Shown here in pieces: positions 18,301-25,205 of a DNA stretch of 37,303 bases. Positions within the stretch are counted from its first letter, which is position 1, and the number at the start of each line of letters is the position of its first letter. The DNA is from an uncultured Anaerotignum sp. (GTDB lineage Bacteria > Bacillota > Clostridia > Lachnospirales > Anaerotignaceae), in assembly GCA_944381385.1 (NCBI GenBank), contig CALWKZ010000078.1, forward strand, positions 1 to 37,303, written 5' to 3'. Under the pieces are notes generated by a model. The model was not told the origin of the DNA, did not search any database, and saw nothing but the letters and a program-made list of their open reading frames with translations. The translations under genes were made by a program, and so were the position numbers.

Positions 18301-18871
18301 TAAGGAACGGTATTCCTTCCTTTCCGCCCAGAAAGAGGATATTCTGGCGGCGGAGGAAAAGCTCCGCCTGATTATTGAGGAGCTGTCCCAGCTGATGGAG
18401 CGGCAGTTCAAGGAGCAGTTTGCCGTGATCTCGGAGAATTTCAGCCATGTTTTCCAGGAAATGTTCGGCGGCGGCAAGGCTTATCTGCGGCTGAGCGAGG
18501 AGGACAGGGTGCTGGATTCGCCCATTGAGATCGTAGCGCAGCCTCCGGGCAAGAGTTTACAGAATATGCAGCTTTTATCCGGCGGGGAGCGGGCGCTGAC
18601 GGCGATTTCCATACTGTTTTCCATATTGAAGATGAAACCGTCGCCCTTCTGTATCCTGGACGAGATCGAAGCGGCGCTGGATGACGCCAATGTAAGAAGA
18701 TACGCGCAATTCCTGCGGCGTTTCTCCAAGGAGACGCAGTTTATCGTCATTACCCACCGAAAGGGTACAATGGAGTTCGCTGACGTTATGTATGGCGTAA
18801 CCATGCAGGAAAAAGGCATTTCCAAGCTGATTTCCGTGAATTTTACGGAACAGCAGGAGTATGTAGAATAA
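15302..18871 (+). CDS. smc: Chromosome segregation ATPase SMC
   Basis: SMC forms the condensin-like complex with ScpA and ScpB and organises and segregates the chromosome. The 1189-residue length is typical. Walker A is GPNGSGKS (31-38). Coiled coils span about 165-500 and 690-1010, around a hinge (about 520-680) with GAVGQLLQVEEAYETAIE and NPGGAMTGGS. The ABC signature LLSGGERALTAISI is at about 1090 and Walker B CILDEIEAALDD at about 1116. The ATG follows an AGGTG site. ftsY comes next, the usual smc-ftsY order; rnc, often upstream, is absent here. Confidence 0.98.
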   Translation: MYLKRLDIQGFKSFPEKVKLEFNPGITAVVGPNGSGKSNVSDAVRWVLGEQRAKSLRGDKMEDVIFAGTENRKPQGFAEVTIVIDNQDGKLPIDYTEVQVTRRVFRSGESEYRINGTACRLKDIQELFMDTGVGREGYSIIGQGRIDEILNAKGEERRRIFEEATGIVKYKTRKNEAVAKLEKEQQNLTRVEDIISELESQLGPLEEESRVAEEYLRLKEQLKDAEISMFRTDAQRMETDLERLTQQKENARSQSTEAAEAQERAKGDVQRLRAANEEKTAALRRINEDVAQVKADIEKNEGLIRLTKEQMQHDADNMSRVEKEILERMRQQEESQKEQGVCRSRITALRMTMNQQQERLDRLEEEGRSLEDALSQKETKAESFKDEIFEQIRIGTEAKGEIAKQEAMKEQFLARKEQLDEELAHGRGRLEEQTVHLQVLEKQEKDRREYMDFLTKEMGTLEKDSQQAGEIKENAERQLSRQERLISEKQSRLSLLSEMEKDHEGFFNSVKNLLNLPDKEKRGIHGAVGQLLQVEEAYETAIEAALGGAMQNVVTQTEEDARDAIQFLKDHRMGRATFLPITAVKGKPLEGHQPILDEKGVIGTADTLVGFAEQYRGIVTYLLGRILVVDHLNEAVRLAKKYQHKYKMVTLEGDIMNPGGAMTGGSRSNKTTGIFGRAREITALRQEMEKLNQQAAQMRERLQLAEEDQQEIAEQIVEKKLEQQKLLVTLHAAQEQKEKSQTEWQETKEKVRLMEIEEEQLKEQLEVAEHDMEAGRKRLAASEALMAEVNAALSSYQDDLTEEREKRSALQEEITAVKISISQSGQSVAAAEESLLRLEQEEKKAAAEAESLRAQKEELEKSGGLRQDQQIDLQKEGQELRQKEENLSRLLEETTAQISALAEEMAQKEETAQEQAETVSRLQNEIFRLETRMEKVAEERQRIYDRMWEEYEITFQTAKEYAEADVRSYSQLSRLAKEWKAQMRAMGDVNTGSIARYQEVKERYSFLSAQKEDILAAEEKLRLIIEELSQLMERQFKEQFAVISENFSHVFQEMFGGGKAYLRLSEEDRVLDSPIEIVAQPPGKSLQNMQLLSGGERALTAISILFSILKMKPSPFCILDEIEAALDDANVRRYAQFLRRFSKETQFIVITHRKGTMEFADVMYGVTMQEKGISKLISVNFTEQQEYVE

Positions 18872-18890
18872 GTTTGAGGTGAATAGAACC

Positions 18891-20399
18891 ATGGGTTTAT
18901 TTGATTTTTTCAAGAAAAAAGAAGAAACGCCCGCTTCTGTGGAGAAGCAGGAGGATAAGATGGAGATCGGCGGTCTCACCATTGATACCCCAGAGGAGGA
19001 GGGAGAGATCGTCCTGAATGTGGACGAGAATCTTTCCACGACAACGGCCATCAATCAGGCGGTCCATGAAATCATGGATGAAGAGGATATCGAGTTCCAT
19101 GAAAAGGCAGGCGGCACGCTGTACCGGGAAAACGACGACCTGGCGGCGGAAGCGGAGCCGGAGGTGGAGATCGAGTTTTCCGAGGATGTGATGGTGCCGG
19201 AAAACGCCGAAGAAGCAGACCAGCTGCTGGAGGAAGTAACAGAAGCGGTGCTGGAGGGCATGGAAGCGGCGGCTGACGAGGAACGTCAGATCAAGGTGGA
19301 AACGTCCGACGAGGAGGTTTATATCGCCGATACGGAGGAAGAAGGCGCCCAATTTGTGGAAGAGCTGGCGGAGCTGGTAGAGGAACAACTGGAGGAAGCT
19401 GAGGAAACGCCGGAGGAGGCCGCTCCCGAGGAAACAGAGCCGGAAAGCGTAGCTGCGGAAGAACCGGCGGCGGAGAAAAAGGGCTTTTTTGCCCGCCTGA
19501 AGGCCGGACTGGATAAAACGAGAAAGAATATCCTGGGCGGTGTAGACAGTGTTCTGGGCAGCTTTACCAAGATCGACGAGGATTTGTTTGAGGAACTGGA
19601 GGAAGCCCTTATCATGGCGGATATGGGCGTACAGACCACCATGGACATTGTGGAGAATCTGCGCCAGAGAGTCAAACGGGAACGGGCTACAGACCCTTCC
19701 CTTATCAAAGGGATGCTGATCGATGAAATCACGGCCATTCTCCAGGAGGATGTGGAAGAGGCGGAAACACTGCCTTCTCCTTCCGTGATGCTGGTGATCG
19801 GCGTCAATGGTGTAGGCAAGACCACTACCATCGGCAAACTGGCCCATAATTTCAAGTCAGAGGGGAAAACCGTCCTTCTGGCGGCGGCGGATACCTTCCG
19901 GGCGGCGGCCATTGACCAGCTGGAGATCTGGGGAGAGAGAGCGGGCATTCCCGTTATCAAGCATGAGGAAAACGCCGACCCTGCCGCAGTGGTTTTTGAC
20001 GCGGTCCATGCCGCCAAAAACAAAAAGACGGATCTGCTGATCTGCGATACGGCGGGACGTCTCCATAACAAAAAGAACCTGATGGAAGAACTGCGGAAGA
20101 TTTCCCGTGTCATCGAAAAGGAATATCCCGGCGCCCATAGAGAAACTTATCTGGTGCTGGATGCCACCACGGGCCAGAATGCCCTGCAGCAGGCCAAGGT
20201 ATTTATGGAGGTGGCCGATATTACCGGCATCATCCTGACAAAGCTGGACGGTACGGCCAAGGGCGGTATCGTTGTGGCTATCAAAAGCGAGCTGAAAATC
20301 CCTGTGCGCTATATCGGCGTAGGGGAAGGCATCCAGGACCTGCAGAAATTCAACGCGGCGGAATTCGCCAAGGCTTTGTTTGGCGAAGGAGAGGAATAA
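18891..20399 (+). CDS. ftsY: Signal recognition particle receptor FtsY
   Basis: FtsY is the SRP receptor GTPase that brings ribosome-nascent chains to the membrane. The 502-residue protein starts with MGLFDFFKKKEE. A very acidic A region runs to about residue 190, followed by the NG domain. Key motifs are GVNGVGKTTTIGKLA (about 304), DTFRAAAIDQLEIW, DTAGRLHNKKNLMEEL (about 385) and TKLDGTAKGG (about 450). ATG 18891 was preferred over GTG 18879 because GAGGTG (18876-18881) is correctly placed for it. It follows smc by 19 bp and is probably in the same transcript. Confidence 0.97.
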   Translation: MGLFDFFKKKEETPASVEKQEDKMEIGGLTIDTPEEEGEIVLNVDENLSTTTAINQAVHEIMDEEDIEFHEKAGGTLYRENDDLAAEAEPEVEIEFSEDVMVPENAEEADQLLEEVTEAVLEGMEAAADEERQIKVETSDEEVYIADTEEEGAQFVEELAELVEEQLEEAEETPEEAAPEETEPESVAAEEPAAEKKGFFARLKAGLDKTRKNILGGVDSVLGSFTKIDEDLFEELEEALIMADMGVQTTMDIVENLRQRVKRERATDPSLIKGMLIDEITAILQEDVEEAETLPSPSVMLVIGVNGVGKTTTIGKLAHNFKSEGKTVLLAAADTFRAAAIDQLEIWGERAGIPVIKHEENADPAAVVFDAVHAAKNKKTDLLICDTAGRLHNKKNLMEELRKISRVIEKEYPGAHRETYLVLDATTGQNALQQAKVFMEVADITGIILTKLDGTAKGGIVVAIKSELKIPVRYIGVGEGIQDLQKFNAAEFAKALFGEGEE

Positions 20400-20409
20400 G
20401 GAGAATAAG

Positions 20410-21147
20410 ATGGAAGAACAAAATTCTGTTTATCGTTATGAGGAACCGAAGCAGCCGGAAAAACAGCGGCCGGTGCATACGACCCCCTATGGCCAGGAAA
20501 TACAGAAGCATATGCAAAAATGCTTCCCCGATCGGCAGGAAAAGGTCTTTTATGATAAGCGCAGCGATTTCCTGCAAATCGACATTCATCTGCTGGAAGC
20601 GCCTACCAAAAAGGATTTTCATGTGCTCTATACCGTAGGCATGAGCGCCCTGCCTATGACGCTGCCGGAAAATTTCTATCCGGAGTACCAAATGCTGGAG
20701 CGGGCGGAAATGATGGTGCTGCTGCCAGCGGAATGGAAGCTGGAGGAGCCGGCGGAAGGAGAGGAGTGGAACAATTCCCTCTGGTGGCCGGTGGATCTGC
20801 TGCAATATCTGGCCAGATTCCCTCATGAGTACGGCTCATGGCTGGGCTGGGGACATACCATTCCCAATTCTGACCAGTATGTGTCATATGACGAAAAGAC
20901 CACAAAGCTGTGCGGTACCATGCTGTCCTCCCTGAATGAGACGATTTCCATGTTTCATGCCAAGGACGGCACACTCATCAGCTTTTATACCCTTTTGCCC
21001 CTGTACCGGGAGGAGATCGACTTCCAGCAGAAAGAGGGCAGCGAGGCTCTTTTAAAGAAAATGGCGGACATCAATGGCTTTGGGATGATCGTATTCCCTG
21101 ACCGCCCCAACGTCTGCCTGGAGGAAAAGGAAGAGCCTGAGGAATAA
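20410..21147 (+). CDS. Suppressor-of-fused (SUFU) domain protein
   Basis: The 245-residue protein has a SUFU-like core at about residues 15-235. It shows FHVLYTVGMSALPMTLPE, ERAEMMVLLPAEWKL, the Trp-rich WWPVDLLQYLARFPHEYGSWLGWGHTIPN and a terminal FGMIVFPDRPNV. The bacterial function of this domain is not established; relatives are sometimes linked to toxin immunity. ATG 20410 has AAGGAG (20398-20403) overlapping the ftsY stop, which suggests coupling to ftsY. No toxin gene is nearby. A shared terminator follows. Confidence 0.75.
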   Translation: MEEQNSVYRYEEPKQPEKQRPVHTTPYGQEIQKHMQKCFPDRQEKVFYDKRSDFLQIDIHLLEAPTKKDFHVLYTVGMSALPMTLPENFYPEYQMLERAEMMVLLPAEWKLEEPAEGEEWNNSLWWPVDLLQYLARFPHEYGSWLGWGHTIPNSDQYVSYDEKTTKLCGTMLSSLNETISMFHAKDGTLISFYTLLPLYREEIDFQQKEGSEALLKKMADINGFGMIVFPDRPNVCLEEKEEPEE

Positions 21148-21153
21148 AAAAGT

Positions 21154-21183
21154 AAGCCGAAAACGTTCTGTTTTCGGCTTTTT
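21154..21183. terminator. Bidirectional terminator between SUFU gene and dinB
   Basis: AAGCCGAAAAC (21154-21164) pairs with GTTTTCGGCTT (21170-21180), flanked by A and T runs. It can end the ftsY/SUFU transcript and the convergent dinB transcript. Confidence 0.85.
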
Positions 21184-21188
21184 CCATG

Positions 21189-22427
21189 TCACAATATTTT
21201 ATGCTGTATCTTTACCTTGCCGCCGTCAAAGGCTTTGTCCTCGTTCCCGGCGAAGGTGGAACGCTGTACGGCTTTTTTTCCGTATTTCAGCTTCAGCTGG
21301 TCCATGGCGGCATCGGCCTTTTTCTGGCGGGACCAGTCCGCATCCATAAGGGACAGCTGCATGCATCCTTCCTGACAGAGTTTCCCGGCTCGGATACCCA
21401 GCAAGCGGATAGGCTCCTTTTTCCAGGCGGCGTCAAAAGCCTGCACGGCCGTTTCGTAAAGGGCGTTGGTGCAATCTATGGCGTTTAGCAGCTGTTTTTG
21501 ATGGGAGTATACGCGGAAGTCCGCCGTTTTGATGGTAACAGCGATTTCCTGGGCACAAAGTCCGCTGCACCGCAGGCGCATCCCTACGGTTTCCGAAAGC
21601 GCCAGGAGGATCTTGTGGGCCGTCTCCCGGTCTGTTACGTCATAAGGCAGGGTAGTGCTGTTGCCGATGCTTTTTGTCTCTCTGACGTCCTCTGCCGCCG
21701 CCACAGGGCTGTTGTCTATGCCGTTGGCATAGGCATGGAGGGTCAGTCCATAGCTCTTGAATTCTTTGGTCAGCAGGGCCACTGGATATTTCGCAAGATC
21801 GCCGATGGTATAGATGCCCATTTTATGGAGCCTGGGGGAGGTTTTGCGTCCCACCATGAATAATTCTTCCACGGGAAGGGGCCACAACTTTTGCGGCATT
21901 TCCTCCGGGAACAGTGTGATGAGCTTATCGGGCTTTTCCAGCTCTCCGGCCATTTTTGCCAGCAGCTTGTTGGAGCTGACGCCGACATTGACCGTAAAGC
22001 CAAGCTCTTTGGATATACGGTCCTTGATCTTCTGAGCGCATTCCAGAGGCGGCCCAAAGAGGGCCTCCATGCCTGTATAGTCCAGGAAGCCTTCGTCAAT
22101 GCTGAACCGCTCCAGACGGTCGGAGTATTCGGAAAGTATGCGGAACATATTTTCCGAGGAACGGGCATATAATGGAAAATCGGGAGGGATGCAGACAAGC
22201 TGGGGACATTTCCGCAGGGCCATGGCAATGGGCTCTCCGGTCTGCACACCGTATTTCTTTGCCGGTGTGCTTTTGGCAAGGATAACGCCCCGGCGGCTTT
22301 GGTCGTCTCCGGCAATGGCGGAGGGAATCGTACGCAGATCCAGAGGATCGCCCTCCCGGAGACGGTGTACCGCTGTCCAGCTCAAAAACGCGCTGTTGAC
22401 GTCAATATGAAATATGATTCGTTCCAT
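21189..22427 (-). CDS. dinB: Y-family DNA polymerase (DinB/Pol IV type)
   Basis: This polymerase copies damaged DNA with low fidelity. The 412-residue protein has the palm motif FHIDVNSAFLSW (metal Asp D9) and SIDEGFLDYTGM (D111, E112). A fingers region with RGVILAKSTPAKKYGV and a little-finger C-terminus follow. The usual MDAFFASVE is DVNSAFLSW, a variant form known in clostridial relatives. ATG 22427 was chosen because AAAGGAGG lies just upstream; longer in-frame starts lack a site. A TTGAGC-17-TATAAT promoter (22462-22490) precedes it. No SOS box was recognised. Confidence 0.93.
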   Translation of the reverse strand: MERIIFHIDVNSAFLSWTAVHRLREGDPLDLRTIPSAIAGDDQSRRGVILAKSTPAKKYGVQTGEPIAMALRKCPQLVCIPPDFPLYARSSENMFRILSEYSDRLERFSIDEGFLDYTGMEALFGPPLECAQKIKDRISKELGFTVNVGVSSNKLLAKMAGELEKPDKLITLFPEEMPQKLWPLPVEELFMVGRKTSPRLHKMGIYTIGDLAKYPVALLTKEFKSYGLTLHAYANGIDNSPVAAAEDVRETKSIGNSTTLPYDVTDRETAHKILLALSETVGMRLRCSGLCAQEIAVTIKTADFRVYSHQKQLLNAIDCTNALYETAVQAFDAAWKKEPIRLLGIRAGKLCQEGCMQLSLMDADWSRQKKADAAMDQLKLKYGKKAVQRSTFAGNEDKAFDGGKVKIQHKIL

Positions 22428-22461
22428 AGGGGCCTCCTTTCCTGCAGGTATCTTTTGGGAT

Positions 22462-22490
22462 ATTATACTACGTTTCGGATTTTGGCTCAA
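22462..22490 (-). promoter_or_regulatory. SigA-type promoter of dinB
   Basis: On the minus strand TTGAGC (22490-22485) and TATAAT (22467-22462) are separated by 17 bp. It is divergent from the promoter at 22518-22546, with only 27 bp between the two -35 boxes. Confidence 0.75.
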
Positions 22491-22517
22491 TGTGGGAAAT
22501 TTTAAAAAAATCTTTCA

Positions 22518-22546
22518 TTGTCACGGCGGGGAAATGCTTTTATAAT
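22518..22546 (+). promoter_or_regulatory. SigA-type promoter of the metallophosphoesterase gene
   Basis: TTGTCA (22518-22523), a 17-bp spacer and TATAAT (22541-22546). A short dyad GGAATC-TATGA-GATTCC (22564-22580) lies in the 5' leader and could be an operator or leader hairpin. Confidence 0.78.
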
Positions 22547-22608
22547 GATATTGTATAAAAAACGGAATCTATGAGATTCCATATGCAAAAAAGAAATCAG
22601 GTGATGCT

Positions 22609-23430
22609 ATGAATAAGAACGGCGGGAAACTGCTGCTGGCTGCCGCGGCGGCAGGCGCTTTTTTATATTGGCAGGACAATGGGCTGACGGTCAGCCAGCA
22701 GTTTTATAAAGGGGAGGTACCGGAGGCATTTCATGGGTACAAGATACTGCATATTTCCGATTTGCAGAATAAACGGTTCGGGAAAAAGCAGAAAAACCTT
22801 ATTTACCGGGTGGAATGCACTTCACCGGATATGATTGTCATTACCGGTGATTTGATCGACAGGAACCGTACAAATTTGGACGCGGCCATGGAATTGATCG
22901 ACGCTATTGTGGATCTGGCGCCGGTGTACTATGTTTCCGGGAACCATGAACATCAGTCGGGCTGTTTCGAGGAATTGGCAGAGCGGCTGACAAAGGCCGG
23001 CGTAAAGGTCATGAATAACGGAAAGACGGTGATCGAGCGGGATGGAGATATCATGGTGCTGTTGGGTCTGACGGATAAGAAGGCGAACCCTTATTACCGC
23101 AGTATCCTGCATATGCTTTGTCAGGGGCAGGAGGACAATTTTAAAATACTGCTCTCCCATCGGCCGGAGCTTTTCGAGGAGTATGTGGAAGAGAATATTG
23201 ATCTTGTATGCAGCGGACACGCCCATGGGGGACAGATTCGCCTGCCGGGGCTTGGTGGGTTGTTTTCGCCCAACCAGGGATTTTTCCCCACCTATTCAGC
23301 CGGAATGTATCAGGCAGGGAAAACGGCTATGGTAGTCAGCCGGGGGCTGGGCAACAGTGTGTTCCCATTCCGGCTCAATAATCGGCCGGAGCTGGTGGAG
23401 ATCACGCTGATGCGGCAGAGCGGCAAGTAA
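22609..23430 (+). CDS. Membrane-anchored metallophosphoesterase (YkuE/YaeI-like)
   Basis: The 273-residue protein has a short hydrophobic N-terminal anchor (about 7-20, LLLAAAAAGAFLYW) followed by a calcineurin-like phosphoesterase domain. Metal motifs are ISDLQN (D51), TGDLIDR (D81), GNHE (112-115), LLSHRPE and CSGHAHGGQ. The usual first motif DxH is DxQ here (Q53), so one metal ligand differs from most relatives. Substrates are unknown; YkuE-like enzymes may act on lipid or nucleotide phosphates. AGGTGATGCT precedes the ATG. It has its own promoter. Confidence 0.88.
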   Translation: MNKNGGKLLLAAAAAGAFLYWQDNGLTVSQQFYKGEVPEAFHGYKILHISDLQNKRFGKKQKNLIYRVECTSPDMIVITGDLIDRNRTNLDAAMELIDAIVDLAPVYYVSGNHEHQSGCFEELAERLTKAGVKVMNNGKTVIERDGDIMVLLGLTDKKANPYYRSILHMLCQGQEDNFKILLSHRPELFEEYVEENIDLVCSGHAHGGQIRLPGLGGLFSPNQGFFPTYSAGMYQAGKTAMVVSRGLGNSVFPFRLNNRPELVEITLMRQSGK

Positions 23431-23509
23431 GTCTGTACAGACGGGCTGTTTTTTGATAAAATAATGCCTATAGGCAAAATCGTACGAAAAAGAAAGGATG
23501 AAAGAAACT

Positions 23510-24031
23510 ATGGCAAAAAATCCTGTGGTTACATTTCAAATGAAAGACGGCGGTGTGATCAAAGCGGAGCTGTACCCTGAAATCGCGCCGAATACGGTAA
23601 ATAATTTTATTTCTCTGGTGCAGAAACATTTTTATGACGGCTTGATCTTCCATCGTGTTATCCGTGGTTTTATGATCCAGGGCGGATGCCCCGACGGTAC
23701 TGGTATGGGCGGTCCTGGCTACTGCATTCGCGGGGAATTTAGCTACAACGGTTTTCAAAACGACCTGAAGCATGAGCCTGGCGTACTGTCCATGGCTCGG
23801 GCAATGCATCCCAACAGCGCAGGTTCTCAGTTCTTTATCATGCATGAGACTTCTCCACATCTGGATGGTCAATATGCCGCTTTCGGCAAGGTCATTGAAG
23901 GGATGGATGTCGTGAACCGCATCGCGGAAACAAAGACCAGCCGCGGCGACAGACCTTTGGAAGAACAGGTGATGGAAAGTGTAACAGTGGATACTTTTGG
24001 GGAAACTTATCCTGAACCGGAAAAGATGTAA
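23510..24031 (+). CDS. Cyclophilin-type peptidyl-prolyl cis-trans isomerase
   Basis: The 173-residue enzyme speeds proline isomerisation during folding. It has the cyclophilin core FHRVIRGFMIQGGCPDGTGMGG, SMARA, NSAGSQFFIMH and LDGQYAAFGKVIEGMDVV. There is no signal peptide, so it is cytoplasmic. ATG 23510 was preferred over ATG 23498 because AAAGGA abuts the latter. Two perfect 12-bp palindromes lie just upstream (23431-23442 and 23465-23476). A strong terminator follows at 24037. Confidence 0.95.
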   Translation: MAKNPVVTFQMKDGGVIKAELYPEIAPNTVNNFISLVQKHFYDGLIFHRVIRGFMIQGGCPDGTGMGGPGYCIRGEFSYNGFQNDLKHEPGVLSMARAMHPNSAGSQFFIMHETSPHLDGQYAAFGKVIEGMDVVNRIAETKTSRGDRPLEEQVMESVTVDTFGETYPEPEKM

Positions 24032-24036
24032 AAAAG

Positions 24037-24065
24037 AAAGGGAAGTGTGTTCACTTCCCTTTTTC
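24037..24065 (+). terminator. Rho-independent terminator after the cyclophilin gene
   Basis: AAAGGGAAGTG (24037-24047) pairs with CACTTCCCTTT (24052-24062), followed by T residues. Copy 2 of the dispersed repeat starts here. Confidence 0.88.
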
Positions 24066-24257
24066 CATGAGAAAATATGATTCTAAAAGGGATTTTCTTT
24101 TAAAAAAACCTTGGATCTTCTGTTTCTTGATTTCTTAAGGAAATCTGTAATGGCTGCCTGCATAAGAAAATCATACGATTTAAAAATGAGATTGCTGGAA
24201 TCTTTTACGCGCCACAAGGATTTTAGCGATATTTTTTTTATGAGAGTGTTCCTGATG
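24064..24257 (-). repeat. Dispersed inverted-repeat element, copy 2
   Basis: Read on the minus strand this aligns with 5016-5187: GCATC, CTCATAA, ATATCGCTAAAATCCTTGT, AGATTCCA, GATTTTCTTATG, GCAGCCATTACAG, CCTTAAGAAATCAAG and TTTTCTCATG occur in the same order. The pairing of its stems is less perfect than in copy 1. Both copies can be read as similar short peptides containing IRK....KD.S.I, a common artefact of repeat families. It occupies the gap between the cyclophilin terminator and the tRNA-Leu terminator. Confidence 0.72.
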
Positions 24258-24272
24258 CAAGATATTCTTCAT

Positions 24273-24305
24273 AAAAAAAGAACCTTGAAATATCAAGGTT
24301 CTTTT
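24273..24305 (-). terminator. Terminator of tRNA-Leu
   Basis: On the minus strand AAAAGAACCTTGA and TCAAGGTTCTTTT pair around a short loop and continue into a T run, directly after the tRNA 3' end. Confidence 0.85.
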
Positions 24306-24307
24306 AA

Positions 24308-24391
24308 TGCGGCTGGTGGGACTCGAACCCACACGGTATCACTACCGCCAGATTTTGAGTCTGGTGCGTCTGCCAGTTCCGCCACAGCCGC
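24308..24391 (-). tRNA. tRNA-Leu (anticodon CAA)
   Basis: The 84-nt class II tRNA begins GCGGCTGTGGCGGAACTGG and ends CACCAGCCGC plus discriminator A. The anticodon stem CCAGA/TCTGG encloses the loop CTCAAAA, giving anticodon CAA (reads UUG). The variable arm is long (CGGTAGTGATACCG), as expected for Leu. GGTTCGAGTCC is the T-loop. CCA is not encoded. A TTGCAT-17-TATTAT promoter precedes it and a terminator follows, so it is a single-gene unit. Confidence 0.97.
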
Positions 24392-24409
24392 GAATCAAAC
24401 TGCTTGAAT

Positions 24410-24438
24410 ATAATATCATAATCTGATATGAAATGCAA
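24410..24438 (-). promoter_or_regulatory. Promoter of tRNA-Leu
   Basis: On the minus strand TTGCAT (24438-24433), a 17-bp spacer and TATTAT (24415-24410), about 19 bp before the first tRNA base. Confidence 0.75.
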
Positions 24439-24653
24439 GAGTTTTTTTCGAAAAACAATTTTCTGTCAGAGAGGATATTCTTGCAAAGAGTATGCAGGCA
24501 CGATAATAGCACAAAATATGAAAATGGAGAGGTGACATGGAAATCCACCTTGATTTAATGTGAAACCGCAAGCGGCGGATGATCCTGTCAGCGCGAAAAG
24601 ACGGCGTGGAAACAGCGGAAAATCCATGGTAAACGGCTATGACGAAGAGAATT

Positions 24654-25109
24654 TCATAGAAAAATATGTACAGTGTTGTCAGTCTGTTCAGGTCTATCAG
24701 GCTGTAATGCGGAAAGTTCCTGTATGAATTTTTTCCATCCGATAGATGCGCCTACCACTTCCAAAAAAATATGTTCGTAAATCTCACGCAAAGACAGATA
24801 AGATATGACAACAAATATTTTAGAGTTGATTTTTTTCTTGCGAAAAACAGATGGAGAAACCGCGTTTCCAAATTGGCGCAGATCGGCGCCGGACAGACAG
24901 CGGACTTTTTTGATGCGGGAAAGAGCCAAAGAGGCAGTTCGATGCTGATACAAAGCGCTGCGGAAAAACAATACACCTTGTCGATGGTCAATGGTAACGT
25001 CGATGACTTCACCAGGTATTTTGCAAAGGCCCGGAATGCCTCCGGCATAAGAAAAACGAACATTACGACAGCCATTTTTATTTTTGCTGGTGAATTTAAG
25101 AAAAGTCAA
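24654..25109 (-). CDS. Uncharacterised 151-residue protein, possible PH-like/beta-rich domain
   Basis: No function is recognised. The start is TTG at 25109, supported by a very strong AAAGGAGG 6 bp upstream; this is the main evidence that the gene is real. The protein has a Gly-rich N-terminal strand pattern (VRFSYAGGIPGL), alternating segments VIDVTIDHRQGVLFF and ALSRIKKVRCLSG, a basic stretch FRKKKINSKIFVVISYLS and a terminal amphipathic helix (GWKKFIQELSAL). This order resembles small PH-like proteins in which a presumed strand domain precedes a KKxxK segment. The gene is AT-richer than its neighbours and lies between nrdG and tRNA-Leu. Confidence 0.6.
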   Translation of the reverse strand: MTFLKFTSKNKNGCRNVRFSYAGGIPGLCKIPGEVIDVTIDHRQGVLFFRSALYQHRTASLALSRIKKVRCLSGADLRQFGNAVSPSVFRKKKINSKIFVVISYLSLREIYEHIFLEVVGASIGWKKFIQELSALQPDRPEQTDNTVHIFL

Positions 25110-25158
25110 GAGAGACCTCCTTTTTTTAAACAGATTTCTATCTTTATCATAACAACAG

Positions 25159-25205
25159 AAAAAGCGTTTTTATACAGCCCCAAAAGCCGTGTAAAAACGC
25201 TTTTT
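25159..25205 (-). terminator. Terminator of nrdDG
   Basis: A roughly 20-bp stem pairs 25186-25205 with 25159-25178 (AAAAAGCGTTTTTA and TAAAAACGCTTTTT arms, with wobbles) around a short loop. On the minus strand it ends in a T run. The last base of the nrdG stop codon (25205) is part of the stem. Confidence 0.82.

Noticed and set aside
24111-24407. 98-codon frame ending in GGTRTHTVSLPPDFESGAS
   Set aside because: Its C-terminal part is the antisense reading of tRNA-Leu and its N-terminal part is the dispersed repeat; a well-known type of false gene.
24526-24563. GGAGAGG followed by ATG and an eight-codon frame
   Set aside because: Good ribosome site, but the frame ends in TGA at once and the following sequence shows no recognisable domain; too little to call a gene or pseudogene.
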